A DNA stretch of 8,588 nt. Source: Candidatus Bathyarchaeota archaeon ex4484_135 (GTDB taxonomy: Archaea; Thermoproteota; Bathyarchaeia; EX4484-135). Where the stretch lies: assembly GCA_002255025.1 (NCBI GenBank), contig NJEJ01000037.1, forward strand, positions 1 through 8,588, written 5' to 3'. The number at the start of each line of letters is the position of its first letter. Position 1 is the stretch's first letter. The notes under the pieces were generated by a model that saw only the letters and a program-made list of their open reading frames with translations, did not search any database and was not told where the DNA came from. Below are positions 1 through 5,672 of this stretch, piece after piece. The translations under genes were made by a program, and so were the position numbers.

Positions 1-203
1 GAAGCCCCTATGACAGCCGCCAGGCTGGCCATCTCGTCCTCCATCTGTATGAATATGCCGCCCACCTCGGGCATGCGTTTCGCCATGTGCTCTGATATCT
101 CGTTAGCGGGCGTTATGGGATAACCGGCGAAGAACCGGCAGCCAGCAGCTATGGCTCCTTCGACACAGGCCACGTTCCCCTGCCAGAGGTAGGACTTCGG
201 CAT
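1..203 (-). CDS. korA: 2-oxoacid:ferredoxin oxidoreductase subunit alpha, 5' part (C-terminus beyond left edge)
   Basis: The minus-strand frame opens with ATG at 203-201 and stays open to the window edge, giving 67 N-terminal residues. They carry the family signature: GNVACVEGAIAAGCRFFAGY (residues 9-28), the YPITP motif (28-32) followed by E35, and the IQMEDEMASLAAVIGA stretch near the edge. This subunit works with a TPP-binding beta subunit to decarboxylate a 2-oxoacid oxidatively to its acyl-CoA, passing electrons to ferredoxin in the cytoplasm; YPITP belongs to the domain involved in CoA binding. YPITP lies near the N-terminus, so this is a stand-alone alpha subunit and not the gamma-alpha fusion seen in Sulfolobus or Aeropyrum two-subunit enzymes. 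An AGGAG sequence precedes the ATG. The 2-oxoglutarate specificity behind the symbol is inferred; a related 2-oxoacid substrate is possible. The gene is divergent from the Sua5 gene. Confidence 0.9.
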   Translation of the reverse strand, partial: MPKSYLWQGNVACVEGAIAAGCRFFAGYPITPANEISEHMAKRMPEVGGIFIQMEDEMASLAAVIGA

Positions 204-237
204 GATCTCCTTGCCTCCCGCCCTCGGTCGGAGGCAG

Positions 238-247
238 GCTATATGTG
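238..247 (-). promoter_or_regulatory. TATA-like box for korA
   Basis: The minus strand reads ACATATAGCC, centred about 40 bp upstream of the korA ATG. With the usual archaeal spacing, transcription would begin near 214-218, leaving a leader of about 12 nt that includes the AGGAG ribosome binding site. Inferred from sequence only. Confidence 0.5.
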
Positions 248-265
248 GCTTGCCCAGGGCCGGGG

Positions 266-275
266 AGCTTAATCC
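266..275 (+). promoter_or_regulatory. Weak TATA-like box for the Sua5 gene
   Basis: AGCTTAATCC lies about 38 bp upstream of the ATG at 310, with the start of transcription expected near 298. It is a weak match and back to back with the korA promoter, so the two housekeeping genes share a roughly 106-bp divergent control region. Confidence 0.3.
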
Positions 276-309
276 ACCCGGCCGACCTCATGACCAGTAG
301 GGGCTCCTC

Positions 310-939
310 ATGGACGGGCGAAGGCCCAGGGTCCTCAAGGCCAACAGACGGACCGTTAAGGAAGCAGCAAGGACCGTCAGGTCGGGGGGGCTCATCATAT
401 ACCCGACGGACACAGTCTACGGCCTAGGTTGCGATCCCTTCAACGTGCGGGCGGTGAGGCGTGTCTTCGAGGTAAAGGGCAGGGAGGCCAAGAGGCCATT
501 GCCCGTGCTTGCCTCCAGCCTTGAGGAGATCCTGAGGATAGCCGTGTTAGATGAGGAGGCCCTGAGGCTAGCTCGCTCCTTCTGGCCGGGACCTCTCACG
601 TTGGTGGTGCCGAGGAAGCCCGTCCTACCGGACGTGGTCACCTGTGGCCTGCCATCAGTTGGCGTGAGGGTACCTAGACACGAGTTCGCCCTCGAGGTCA
701 TAAGGGCCTGTGGAGGCCTCCTCGTGGGCACAAGTGCCAACAGGAGTGGGAGGCCAGCTCCAAGGACAGCTCAAGAAGCCATATCGGAGCTTGGAGACCG
801 AGTTGACCTCGTCATAGATGCTGGACCTGCCCCTCTGGGCATGCCCTCGACCGTCCTAGATCTGACGGGCCCTGAGCCCAAGGTCATAAGGGTCGGGGGC
901 CTTCCGCTTGAACGCTTAAGGCTGTTCTTTAAGGCCTGA
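310..939 (+). CDS. L-threonylcarbamoyladenylate synthase (YrdC/Sua5 family, short form)
   Basis: The 209-aa product is a YrdC-domain enzyme. This family makes threonylcarbamoyl-AMP from threonine, bicarbonate and ATP, the first step of t6A modification at position 37 of ANN-decoding tRNAs; the KEOPS complex then transfers the group. Visible motifs in order: YPTDTVYGLGCD (31-42), KGREAKRP (56-63, the basic nucleotide-binding patch), FWPGPLTLV (91-99), SVGVRVPRH (116-124), GTSAN followed by SG (140-147), and STVLDL (180-185). The protein ends right after the YrdC domain, so it lacks the Sua5 C-terminal extension. AGGGG stands just before the chosen ATG. The gene is convergent with the membrane-protein gene downstream, overlapping it by 11 bp. 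Family assignment is secure; the gene name (sua5 or tsaC) is a matter of convention. Confidence 0.93.
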   Translation: MDGRRPRVLKANRRTVKEAARTVRSGGLIIYPTDTVYGLGCDPFNVRAVRRVFEVKGREAKRPLPVLASSLEEILRIAVLDEEALRLARSFWPGPLTLVVPRKPVLPDVVTCGLPSVGVRVPRHEFALEVIRACGGLLVGTSANRSGRPAPRTAQEAISELGDRVDLVIDAGPAPLGMPSTVLDLTGPEPKVIRVGGLPLERLRLFFKA

Positions 940-1462
940 CCAATCTCTTGACCGGTCCCTCAGGTCTTGGCTTGGGCTTGACTTCCTCCTTCTTCGGCTT
1001 CCCGGCTGCCAGGAGCGATGAGACGGACAGGAACATGCCCAGCCAGCCCACGGAGCTCATAGCGGTCATGAGGAAGGCCAGGAGGGCCTCTAGGCCCCCA
1101 AGAGCTTTCGATGCCAACAGGGCCAAGAGGCCCACGAGGCCTGTCCCGGAGCCAAGCCTGACGAGAAACTTGCCCGTCGTCAGCCTGCCGAAGGCCAGGA
1201 AGAAGGCCCCGGCTAAAACGGTCATGCCACCCAGGGAGGCCAAGAAGCTCAGGGCTAACATGACGTAAGACACCACTCGGTCGAAAGGCGGTGGGAGAAG
1301 CTCTGCCAGAAGGGCCAGGAGGGGGCCTAGGAGGCCGAGGCTTCCCTTCACGCCGCTGGCCAAGAGGCAAGCACCTCCAGAGGCCGCTAAGGCCGAGGCC
1401 AATGTCAGCCGGGCGTTCAAGTCTCCCGCCTGCCCTCCCGGCCCGTGGTGTGGGCCCGGCAT
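929..1462 (-). CDS. Small multi-spanning membrane protein, function unknown
   Basis: I do not recognise this protein. The 177-aa frame is very rich in Leu, Ala and Gly, with hydrophobic segments near residues 19-38, 41-58, 64-92, 105-120 and 125-152, so four or five membrane spans are likely. A charged Lys/Pro-rich cytoplasmic-type tail follows (KPKKEEVKPKPRPEGPVKRL). The start is uncertain: ATG at 1462 abuts the tRNA TATA box and has no ribosome binding site, whereas TTG at 1420 is preceded by GGGAG and would give 163 aa. If the tRNA TATA box also works in reverse, transcription would begin near 1445, which favours the TTG. The alternating hydrophobic and loop pattern and the charged tail suggest a real gene and not a shadow of the plus strand, where no recognisable protein is encoded. 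Confidence 0.68.
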   Translation of the reverse strand: MPGPHHGPGGQAGDLNARLTLASALAASGGACLLASGVKGSLGLLGPLLALLAELLPPPFDRVVSYVMLALSFLASLGGMTVLAGAFFLAFGRLTTGKFLVRLGSGTGLVGLLALLASKALGGLEALLAFLMTAMSSVGWLGMFLSVSSLLAAGKPKKEEVKPKPRPEGPVKRLVRP

Positions 1463-1464
1463 GG

Positions 1465-1477
1465 AAAAACTTTATAG
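1465..1477 (+). promoter_or_regulatory. tRNA-Gly promoter (TATA box), possibly bidirectional
   Basis: AAAAACTTTATAG is an AT-rich island in GC-rich surroundings, ending 24 bp before the mature tRNA 5' end, as expected for an archaeal TATA box. Read on the minus strand it gives CTATAAAGTTTTT, which could serve the membrane-protein gene. Confidence 0.7.
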
Positions 1478-1500
1478 CAGTCTGGCCCGAACCGCCGATG

Positions 1501-1578
1501 GCGGCCGTGGTCTAGCCTGGCCTAGGACTCGGGCCTCCCGAGCCCGCAACCCGGGTTCAAATCCCGGCGGCCGCACCA
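1501..1578 (+). tRNA. tRNA-Gly (anticodon CCC), CCA encoded, no intron
   Basis: The sequence folds into a full cloverleaf: acceptor GCGGCCG (1501-1507) with CGGCCGC (1568-1574), D arm with a G-G pair in the loop, anticodon stem CGGGC/GCCCG around loop CTCCCGA (anticodon CCC after the conserved T), and T stem CCGGG/CCCGG around TTCAAAT. The discriminator is A1575, usual for archaeal tRNA-Gly, and CCA is encoded at 1576-1578. It reads GGG codons. Its 3' half is a classic attachment site for archaeal integrases, and an integrase follows directly, so this is the probable chromosomal boundary of the element. I saw no second copy of its 3' end elsewhere in the window. Confidence 0.95.
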
Positions 1579-1581
1579 CGG

Positions 1582-1604
1582 ATTGGAGGGCTTTGCCCCC
1601 CAAT
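1582..1604 (+). repeat. Hairpin just downstream of the tRNA
   Basis: ATTGGAGGGC (1582-1591) pairs with GCCCCCCAAT (1595-1604) around a TTT loop, with one A-C mismatch. It begins 4 nt after the tRNA CCA. It might help end or process the tRNA transcript, or might be an integrase arm sequence next to the attachment site; the sequence does not decide between these. Confidence 0.45.
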
Positions 1605-1647
1605 ACCCCCTAATCAGCAAGGGCCTCTTAGACCAGAGCCAGAAGCG

Positions 1648-2595
1648 GTGTCCTCAGCCATAAGTCCTCATGCCAGCCTGTATGCTGGCGAGGGACTCAG
1701 AACGGGGGACTCGGGATACCAGGCCCGAGTCCTCGTGTGGGATGATAGGATGCGTGAGGAGTTCATGGCTTGGTCGGAGCGGGTAGCTGGTCATGGTGAG
1801 GAGCACAGGCGTAGCTTGGTCCGCTACCTCGATAAGCACCTATCTGGCCGTGAGATCCGCTCGGACGAGGACATAAGGGCCATCTTAATGGCTTGCGAGA
1901 GGGGCCGGAGACATCTCCAGCTCGCCCTCAGGAACCTGTTCAAGTTCCTGGAGTGGAAAGGCTGGCCTGAGGACCTCTTAGCCCGCTGGCGCAAGCTCGT
2001 CAAGGTGGAGAGGACGGCCGAGGATTGCGATGTGCCTAGTGAGGAAGACATCATCAGGAGCCTTAAGGTCCTGGCCGAGGGCCGGGCCGATTATTGGGCG
2101 CTCTACAACGTGCTCCTGGATAGCGGCATGAGGATCAGGCATGCCGTAGAACTCCTCAACACATGGGACGAGAGACGCCTAAAGGCGTGCGATGGCTACT
2201 ACATCTACGCTCTCGGCAAGACAGATGGGCCGAAGAAGCAGCCGTATGTGTTCCTGACGCCTTACACGGTCCAACTCATACGGGCCTTGAAGTCCTCGGG
2301 CCAGCTAGGCCAGATAGGGGAGAACGCAGCCAAGGTGTATTACAGGAAGAGGGCCAGGAAAGGGGTTGTTCTAGCCAAATACGTGCGGAAGTTCGTGTAT
2401 AGTAAGCTGATAGGGCTCGGATGCCCAGAGAGCGTGGCCGACTTCATACAGGGCCGCTCAGCCAAGACGGTCGGGGCCAGGAGCTACCTAGCCAAGCTAG
2501 AGCTAGCTAAGGCCCACTATGGCCGGTACGCCCGCTACCTGGCAGAGCTAAGGGCCAAGGCTGGCCTCGCCATCTTAGAGGGCTGGAAGAGCTAG
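1648..2595 (+). CDS. Archaeal SSV-like tyrosine recombinase (integrase), probably the C-terminal half-gene int(C)
   Basis: The 315-aa frame matches archaeal virus/plasmid integrases: a helical core-binding part (about 34-115), then the catalytic part (about 130-300). Visible catalytic-type residues are R162 in DSGMRIRHAVELL, K191 in the beta hairpin (GKTDGPKK), K244..R247 in AKYVRKF in place of H..R, G-R at 269-270 in DFIQGRS, and the likely nucleophile Y280 in ARSYLAK. The K-x-x-R form and the QGR motif followed by the Tyr are typical of the SSV lineage. The GTG at 1648 has no ribosome binding site and no convincing TATA box upstream. The same frame is open back to 1516, through the 3' half of tRNA-Gly, as when an SSV-type element integrates inside its own int gene. 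The catalytic domain is complete, so the protein could still be active if expressed; a pNOB8-type intact integrase is the alternative. Confidence 0.85.
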   Translation: MSSAISPHASLYAGEGLRTGDSGYQARVLVWDDRMREEFMAWSERVAGHGEEHRRSLVRYLDKHLSGREIRSDEDIRAILMACERGRRHLQLALRNLFKFLEWKGWPEDLLARWRKLVKVERTAEDCDVPSEEDIIRSLKVLAEGRADYWALYNVLLDSGMRIRHAVELLNTWDERRLKACDGYYIYALGKTDGPKKQPYVFLTPYTVQLIRALKSSGQLGQIGENAAKVYYRKRARKGVVLAKYVRKFVYSKLIGLGCPESVADFIQGRSAKTVGARSYLAKLELAKAHYGRYARYLAELRAKAGLAILEGWKS

Positions 2596-2611
2596 GCTCT
2601 TCCATCATTTT

Positions 2612-2649
2612 CCCTTACCCCTTTCCTGGATGGCCAGCTGGGGTAAGGG
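2612..2649. repeat. Inverted-repeat site 1 (10-bp arms, 18-bp core), candidate recombinase site
   Basis: CCCTTACCCC (2612-2621) and GGGGTAAGGG (2640-2649) are perfect inverted arms around the 18-bp core TTTCCTGGATGGCCAGCT. The core matches the reverse complement of the site 2 core at 16 of 18 positions, both differences being transitions. The site lies between the two recombinase genes, and its right arm ends about 4 bp before the TATA-like box of the small recombinase, so bound protein would also be placed to control that gene. It could instead be an operator only, or an RNA hairpin after the integrase stop; no T-tract follows. Confidence 0.75.
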
Positions 2650-2652
2650 ATG

Positions 2653-2661
2653 AGCTTAAGG
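2653..2661 (+). promoter_or_regulatory. TATA-like box for the small recombinase
   Basis: AGCTTAAGG centred near 2657 would place transcription start near 2682, right at the candidate start codons (GTG 2669, GTG 2675, ATG 2684). A leaderless transcript beginning at ATG 2684 would fit best. The box adjoins the right arm of site 1. Confidence 0.4.
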
Positions 2662-2668
2662 CTGACCT

Positions 2669-3241
2669 GTGCGTGTGAGGAATATGATGCCTAGGCTTGA
2701 GGGGACTTGGGATAGGTATTTGGACCCAGATGACACTAGGGCTAGGCTCCTCAAGCTAATGGCTGAGAATGAGGCTAAGGCCTCTAAAAGCGTGAGGGCT
2801 AGGAGACGCCTAGCTAAGTTATGCGTGCTCCTCACCCAGCTTGATAATGCCAGCCGGGTTAGCGAGGCCCACGAGGCCTTTAGGACCTGGCTTGAGAGAG
2901 GACGGCCTCTAGAGGATAGGAGAGTGAGAATCCGTGTCCGTAAGCAGAGAAAGAAGCCTGAGAGGAGAATTATTAAAATCCCAATTGAGGCAGCTTCCGC
3001 TGCCATCAGGGCGGACCTTAAGCCCGAGGACGTGGGGACCCCTCACGCTATCATGTGCCTGGCTCAGAGGTTAGGCATGAATACCCATAGCCTCAGATAT
3101 GCTGGGATTACCAAGATGGCTCTTAGTGGTCTCACAGACGCCATAATCGGGAAGATAACGGGCCATAAGAAGCTAGACATGATAAGGACCTATATCCAGA
3201 GGCTAAAGGCCGAGGAGCTCCTAGACGAGATGGTTCCATGA
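2669..3241 (+). CDS. Minimal tyrosine recombinase (catalytic domain only), candidate DNA invertase
   Basis: The 190-aa protein is essentially one tyrosine-recombinase catalytic domain. All six catalytic positions can be placed: R63 (NASRVSEA), a Lys in the beta-hairpin run RVRKQRKK (92-96), H140 and R143 (THSLRYAGIT), H166 (GHKK) and the nucleophile Y175 (IRTYIQ). It has the canonical H-S-L-R box, so it belongs to the XerC/D-like line and not to the SSV lineage of the integrase upstream. The N-terminal core-binding domain of typical Xer or phage integrases (about 280-350 aa) is absent. In size and layout it resembles the bacterial FimB/FimE inversion recombinases (about 200 aa). The start is uncertain: GTG 2669, or ATG 2684 with GTGAGG just before it. 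The complete active site argues against a decayed fragment. It presumably acts on the 38-bp sites at 2612 and 7223-7454, which is inference. Confidence 0.85.
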   Translation: MRVRNMMPRLEGTWDRYLDPDDTRARLLKLMAENEAKASKSVRARRRLAKLCVLLTQLDNASRVSEAHEAFRTWLERGRPLEDRRVRIRVRKQRKKPERRIIKIPIEAASAAIRADLKPEDVGTPHAIMCLAQRLGMNTHSLRYAGITKMALSGLTDAIIGKITGHKKLDMIRTYIQRLKAEELLDEMVP

Positions 3242-3300
3242 ATTTCCTAGGCTAAGGATGTGATCCATCATTAGAAGAGCATAGGGGGTTGATTAGCGGA

Positions 3301-3311
3301 AAACTTAAATA
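3301..3311 (+). promoter_or_regulatory. TATA box for the 87-aa ORF
   Basis: AAACTTAAATA preceded by a purine-rich BRE-like GCGGA, about 36 bp upstream of the ATG at 3342. This is one of the clearest promoters in the window; transcription would start near 3333, just at the GGTGAT ribosome binding site. Confidence 0.6.
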
Positions 3312-3341
3312 CGCCTCGATGATGCCCTCTGCGGTGATTAG

Positions 3342-3605
3342 ATGGCCGTTGAAATCACAAGTAGCATAATCGCAAGCTTAGTCTCAGAGGCCGTGAAGAA
3401 GATTGCTGATAAGGTAGCTAAAGGGAAAAAGCCAAGTGAGATAGAAATATTATTACTTGCCGTATCAGATGTAAATTCTCGTTTGGCCCGTATTGAGGAA
3501 GCTCTTAATAAGTTATATGATGAACTTAGGGGGAGCATTCTGTTTAAACGCCCTCGCTTATGGGAACGCTTATTAGGTCTCTTAGAAGCTGAGGAATCTA
3601 AATAG
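3342..3605 (+). CDS. Small helical protein with predicted coiled coil, function unknown
   Basis: I do not recognise this 87-aa protein. It is almost wholly helical: an amphipathic N-terminal helix (SSIIASLVSEAVKKIADKVA, residues 7-26), a Lys-rich linker (27-30), and a heptad-like segment with hydrophobic spacing from about 35 to 64 (IEILLLAVSDVNSRLARIEE onward), which suggests self-association. The C-terminus is basic then acidic. GGTGAT (3333-3338) stands 3 nt before the ATG, a strong archaeal ribosome binding site, and a clear TATA box lies upstream, so the gene is well supported despite its size. It is clearly more AT-rich than the genes on either side and uses TTA and ATT codons that its neighbours avoid, consistent with a different origin or expression level. 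Confidence 0.75.
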   Translation: MAVEITSSIIASLVSEAVKKIADKVAKGKKPSEIEILLLAVSDVNSRLARIEEALNKLYDELRGSILFKRPRLWERLLGLLEAEESK

Positions 3606-3695
3606 GCTAGCCTTAACCTAACACGCTTCTAAAGGAAAGCGATAGTTCAGCAGAAGCACGGCCTCATGGTTCTCACCGCCATGTAGAGATGGCCG

Positions 3696-3710
3696 AAAGT
3701 AATCTTAAAG
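3696..3710 (+). promoter_or_regulatory. TATA-like box for the 141-aa ORF
   Basis: GAAAGTAATCTTAAA begins with a BRE-like purine run, followed by AATCTTAAAG about 38 bp before the GTG/ATG start. Expected transcription start is near 3733, inside the TTCCCC/GGGGAA palindrome. Confidence 0.45.
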
Positions 3711-3728
3711 CTGGCCCTTGGTCCTCTA

Positions 3729-3742
3729 TTCCCCTGGGGGAA
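3729..3742. repeat. Palindrome at the start of the 141-aa ORF (candidate operator)
   Basis: TTCCCC-TG-GGGGAA is a perfect 6-2-6 palindrome between the TATA-like box and the start codon at 3744. Its right arm also provides the G-rich ribosome binding site, so pairing in the RNA or a bound repressor could block translation or transcription. A related TTCC-AGG-GGAA palindrome occurs at 4184-4194, just after the gene. Confidence 0.5.
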
Positions 3743-3743
3743 A

Positions 3744-4169
3744 GTGATGGGCCGACAGAGGCATGTCCTTAGGGGCGTCCTCAAGCTCCCTGGGCCTAAG
3801 GAGAGGACCATTAACGTGAGAGTCCTCAGGCCGTATTTTAAGGAGAAGTCTAGGACTAGGGGAGACAGGCTTTACGTCTGGGCCGAATTCCAGATAACGG
3901 CCACGGTGGAAGAGGACGATTATTATGTGCTCCTGAGGGCTAGGGACCTCTGGAAGCTCCTTACTTTCGCCTCTATCAGGCTGAATAGGCTAGCCCTGAG
4001 GATGGGGCTCACGGTCCCTGTGGGGGACGAGCTCTTAGAGGACGTGATAGGCCAGCTTAGGGAGCTCCTGAGAGAGGCCAGGACGGTCCTGGGGAAGCCT
4101 GAGCCTAGGCCCAGGCCCGTGGTCGTGAGACTAGGCCATGAGGCTGAGCCTGAGGCCGAGGAATGGTAG
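3744..4169 (+). CDS. Hypothetical protein with beta-rich N-terminus and acidic tail
   Basis: I do not recognise this 141-aa protein. Residues 5-65 are basic and alternate in a beta-strand pattern (TINVRVLRPYF, RLYVWAEFQITATV, DDYYVLLRARDLW). They are followed by an amphipathic helix (WKLLTFASIRLNRLALRMGL), a second helix with leucine spacing (about 100-118), a Pro/Arg-rich linker (KPEPRPRPV), and an acidic end (AEPEAEEW). A basic beta domain plus helices would suit nucleic-acid binding, but that is only a guess. The start is GTG 3744 or ATG 3747, both behind a G5 ribosome binding site. Codon use (AGG, CTA, GCC) matches the two recombinases, which suggests the same origin as the rest of the element. 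Confidence 0.72.
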   Translation: MMGRQRHVLRGVLKLPGPKERTINVRVLRPYFKEKSRTRGDRLYVWAEFQITATVEEDDYYVLLRARDLWKLLTFASIRLNRLALRMGLTVPVGDELLEDVIGQLRELLREARTVLGKPEPRPRPVVVRLGHEAEPEAEEW

Positions 4170-4354
4170 AGGCCTGGGCTGGGTTCCAGGGGAATTGTCT
4201 TCTTCTAAGGCCCTGTGGGTTATTCTATTGCCTAAGCCTATGCCTGAGGCCCTTTAGGTCCTGAATTCCTGACCAGGCCTAGGGCTAACTTAGCCTTAAT
4301 AGCCGTGAGGTCTTGTGGTTGCTTGGCCTCAGAGATATATTAGAGGCCAGGCAT

Positions 4355-4381
4355 AGCTGGGCTCCTTTCTCCCCGGGAGAA
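4355..4381 (+). repeat. Degenerate repeat copy A with CTCC/GGAG palindrome
   Basis: AGCTGGGCTCCTT is followed by the palindrome TTCTCCC-C-GGGAGAA (4367-4381). The same order of parts, an AGCTGGGCTC word then a T-rich stretch then CTCC/GGAG arms, recurs at 4560-4584 and 5200-5232. Confidence 0.5.
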
Positions 4382-4551
4382 TTAGCGATGACGATGACCC
4401 TGGGAAAATATAGAGGCTGAGGCCATAGCTGGCTCCCTAAGCCTTAGGTCCTAGCTCAGAGGGGGCCCTCTCTTTCATTCATTCCTTACTTCTAGGCCAG
4501 GGAGAGTTCAAGAGCCCTGGGTCCTATTCTCCTGAGGACCAGAGGCCTATT

Positions 4552-4584
4552 CTCCTGGGAGCTGGGCTACTTTCTCCAGGGGAA
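4552..4584 (+). repeat. Degenerate repeat copy B with two CTCC/GGAG palindromes
   Basis: CTCC-TG-GGAG (4552-4561) runs into AGCTGGGCTACTT and then TTCTCC-A-GGGGAA (4572-4584; one G-T pair if RNA). It is the closest relative of copy A, about 200 bp away. Confidence 0.45.
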
Positions 4585-5199
4585 CAATAAGGAGCCAGCT
4601 CTGGGCTCCTCTTGGCCGAGAGAGGCCCAAAGCTGGGCCTAAAAGTTAGTCGTTCCGTCCGCCAGCCGTATAGGGGAGATTAACTAGAGTAGCCTCTTGG
4701 GGGCCTGGCTAATGGTGAGACCATAGACCTAGCTGGACGGTCTCTCTAGGCCTCTCCTAGGTCCTCTGGCCCCTAGGGCCTCAAAATGAGGTCCTTACCA
4801 TGCCGGCTCCCGTTCAGCCCCTAAGTTTAGGTCCCTTAGAGCTTCCTAAACGTGGCCCCCTTAGGGTATTCTATCCTAAACTATACTTGGGGAGCTCCTC
4901 TTTCCTTTCTCCTGAGGGCTAGGAAGCCACCAGGGGAAGCTCCTATTTCGTGCTCCTTTCAGCCGGAGGGGCCAGATTTGAGCTCCCCAATATTAGCATG
5001 GGCCGGGTTTTTGGCACAAAACGAGACTCGCCAGCCAGAGGTTAAGAAATGGCCGAGAGGCCAGGTCTCTCTGTTCTACCCTAATCATATTTCTCTCTGG
5101 TCTAATATAATCCCCCATCCGTTTCACCATGCCAGAGCTGGCCGTGAGTTGGTCAGACCGAGGAGCTCAAAGCTGGGCTCTTTAGGCTAGAGGACCTTA

Positions 5200-5232
5200 A
5201 GCTGAGCTCCTTTATTATCTCCCAGGAGATAA
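5200..5232 (+). repeat. Degenerate repeat copy C with perfect 8-bp palindrome
   Basis: AGCTGAGCTCCTTTA is followed by TTATCTCC-CA-GGAGATAA (5215-5232), the longest perfect palindrome of this family in the region. Confidence 0.5.
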
Positions 5233-5408
5233 GGGTGCCCCAATTTCTTAACTTTTGAGTTTGGCCGGGATGTCCCAGGGTAGCTAGGAGAGGCCTAAGC
5301 TGAGGGCCTCTAGCCGTGAGAGCTATGGGGTTAAGCCTAAGGCTAACTGTGGGCTCTAAAACCCGGAGCCTCAGGCCTAGAGGGGCCGAGATCGTAAGCT
5401 GGCTAAAA

Positions 5409-5474
5409 TGAGAGCTTAGCTCCGTAAGCTCTCAAAACTGAGGGGCGTTCGCCCATCATAAGGGGAACTGCCCC
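5409..5474 (+). other. Cluster of three consecutive hairpins
   Basis: TGAGAGCTTA (5409-5418) pairs perfectly with TAAGCTCTCA (5425-5434) around GCTCCG. GGGC-GTTC-GCCC (5443-5454) and GGGG-AACTG-CCCC (5462-5474) follow at short intervals. The compact run could be a structured RNA or a protein-binding region about 240 bp upstream of the surface-protein gene. I recognise no known RNA family here. Confidence 0.45.
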
Positions 5475-5672
5475 CACCTAAGAGCTACGGGAGCATTATC
5501 CGGGCCACATTATAGGGATCAGGAAGCCGTGCGAGGGGCCTAGGGGGCTGGACCAGGGTCCTAACCGAGCATAAACTTAAGGTAGTGGCTAGGCTAGGGA
5601 TAACCGGATGGTAGCCGTATATGTCCATCTCTCAGGCCGAGATGCTGAGCAGCCTTAAGGAAAGCTCACGAA

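Larger units (their letters stand above)
4170..5672. other. 1.5-kb gene-free region rich in short palindromes and degenerate repeats
   Basis: I find no convincing gene on either strand: TAG and TAA are frequent in all frames, and the longest frame (4852-5190) has no ribosome binding site or recognisable protein. What the stretch does hold is a recurring vocabulary: AGCTGGGCTC and variants (4355, 4560, 4631, 5171, 5200), AGGCCTAGG-like and CTAG words, and short palindromes of the CTCC/GGAG type. Near 5409-5474 three hairpins stand in a row. So much non-coding DNA is unusual for an archaeal element; a replication origin, a partition or packaging region, a structured RNA, or decayed genes are all possible. 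I cannot choose among these from sequence alone. Confidence 0.6.

Noticed and set aside
948..1268. Plus-strand frame antisense to the membrane-protein gene
   Set aside because: Arg/Pro/Ala-rich shadow typical of GC-rich antisense; it overlaps the minus-strand frame with clear membrane segments and has no ribosome binding site.
2612..2649. Site 1 as a simple transcription terminator
   Set aside because: No T-rich tract follows, as archaeal termination usually needs, and the invariant arm sequence and the shared core with site 2 would not be explained.
4385..4420. C/D-box small RNA (ATGACGATGA followed by CTGA)
   Set aside because: The C box does not match RTGATGA, no internal D'/C' pair is seen, and the spacing to CTGA is too short for a normal archaeal C/D RNA.
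4852..5190. 112-codon plus-strand frame in the gene-free region
   Set aside because: No ribosome binding site or promoter, composition like the surrounding non-coding DNA, odd mixture of residues with no domain, and it runs through repeat words. Probably a chance frame.
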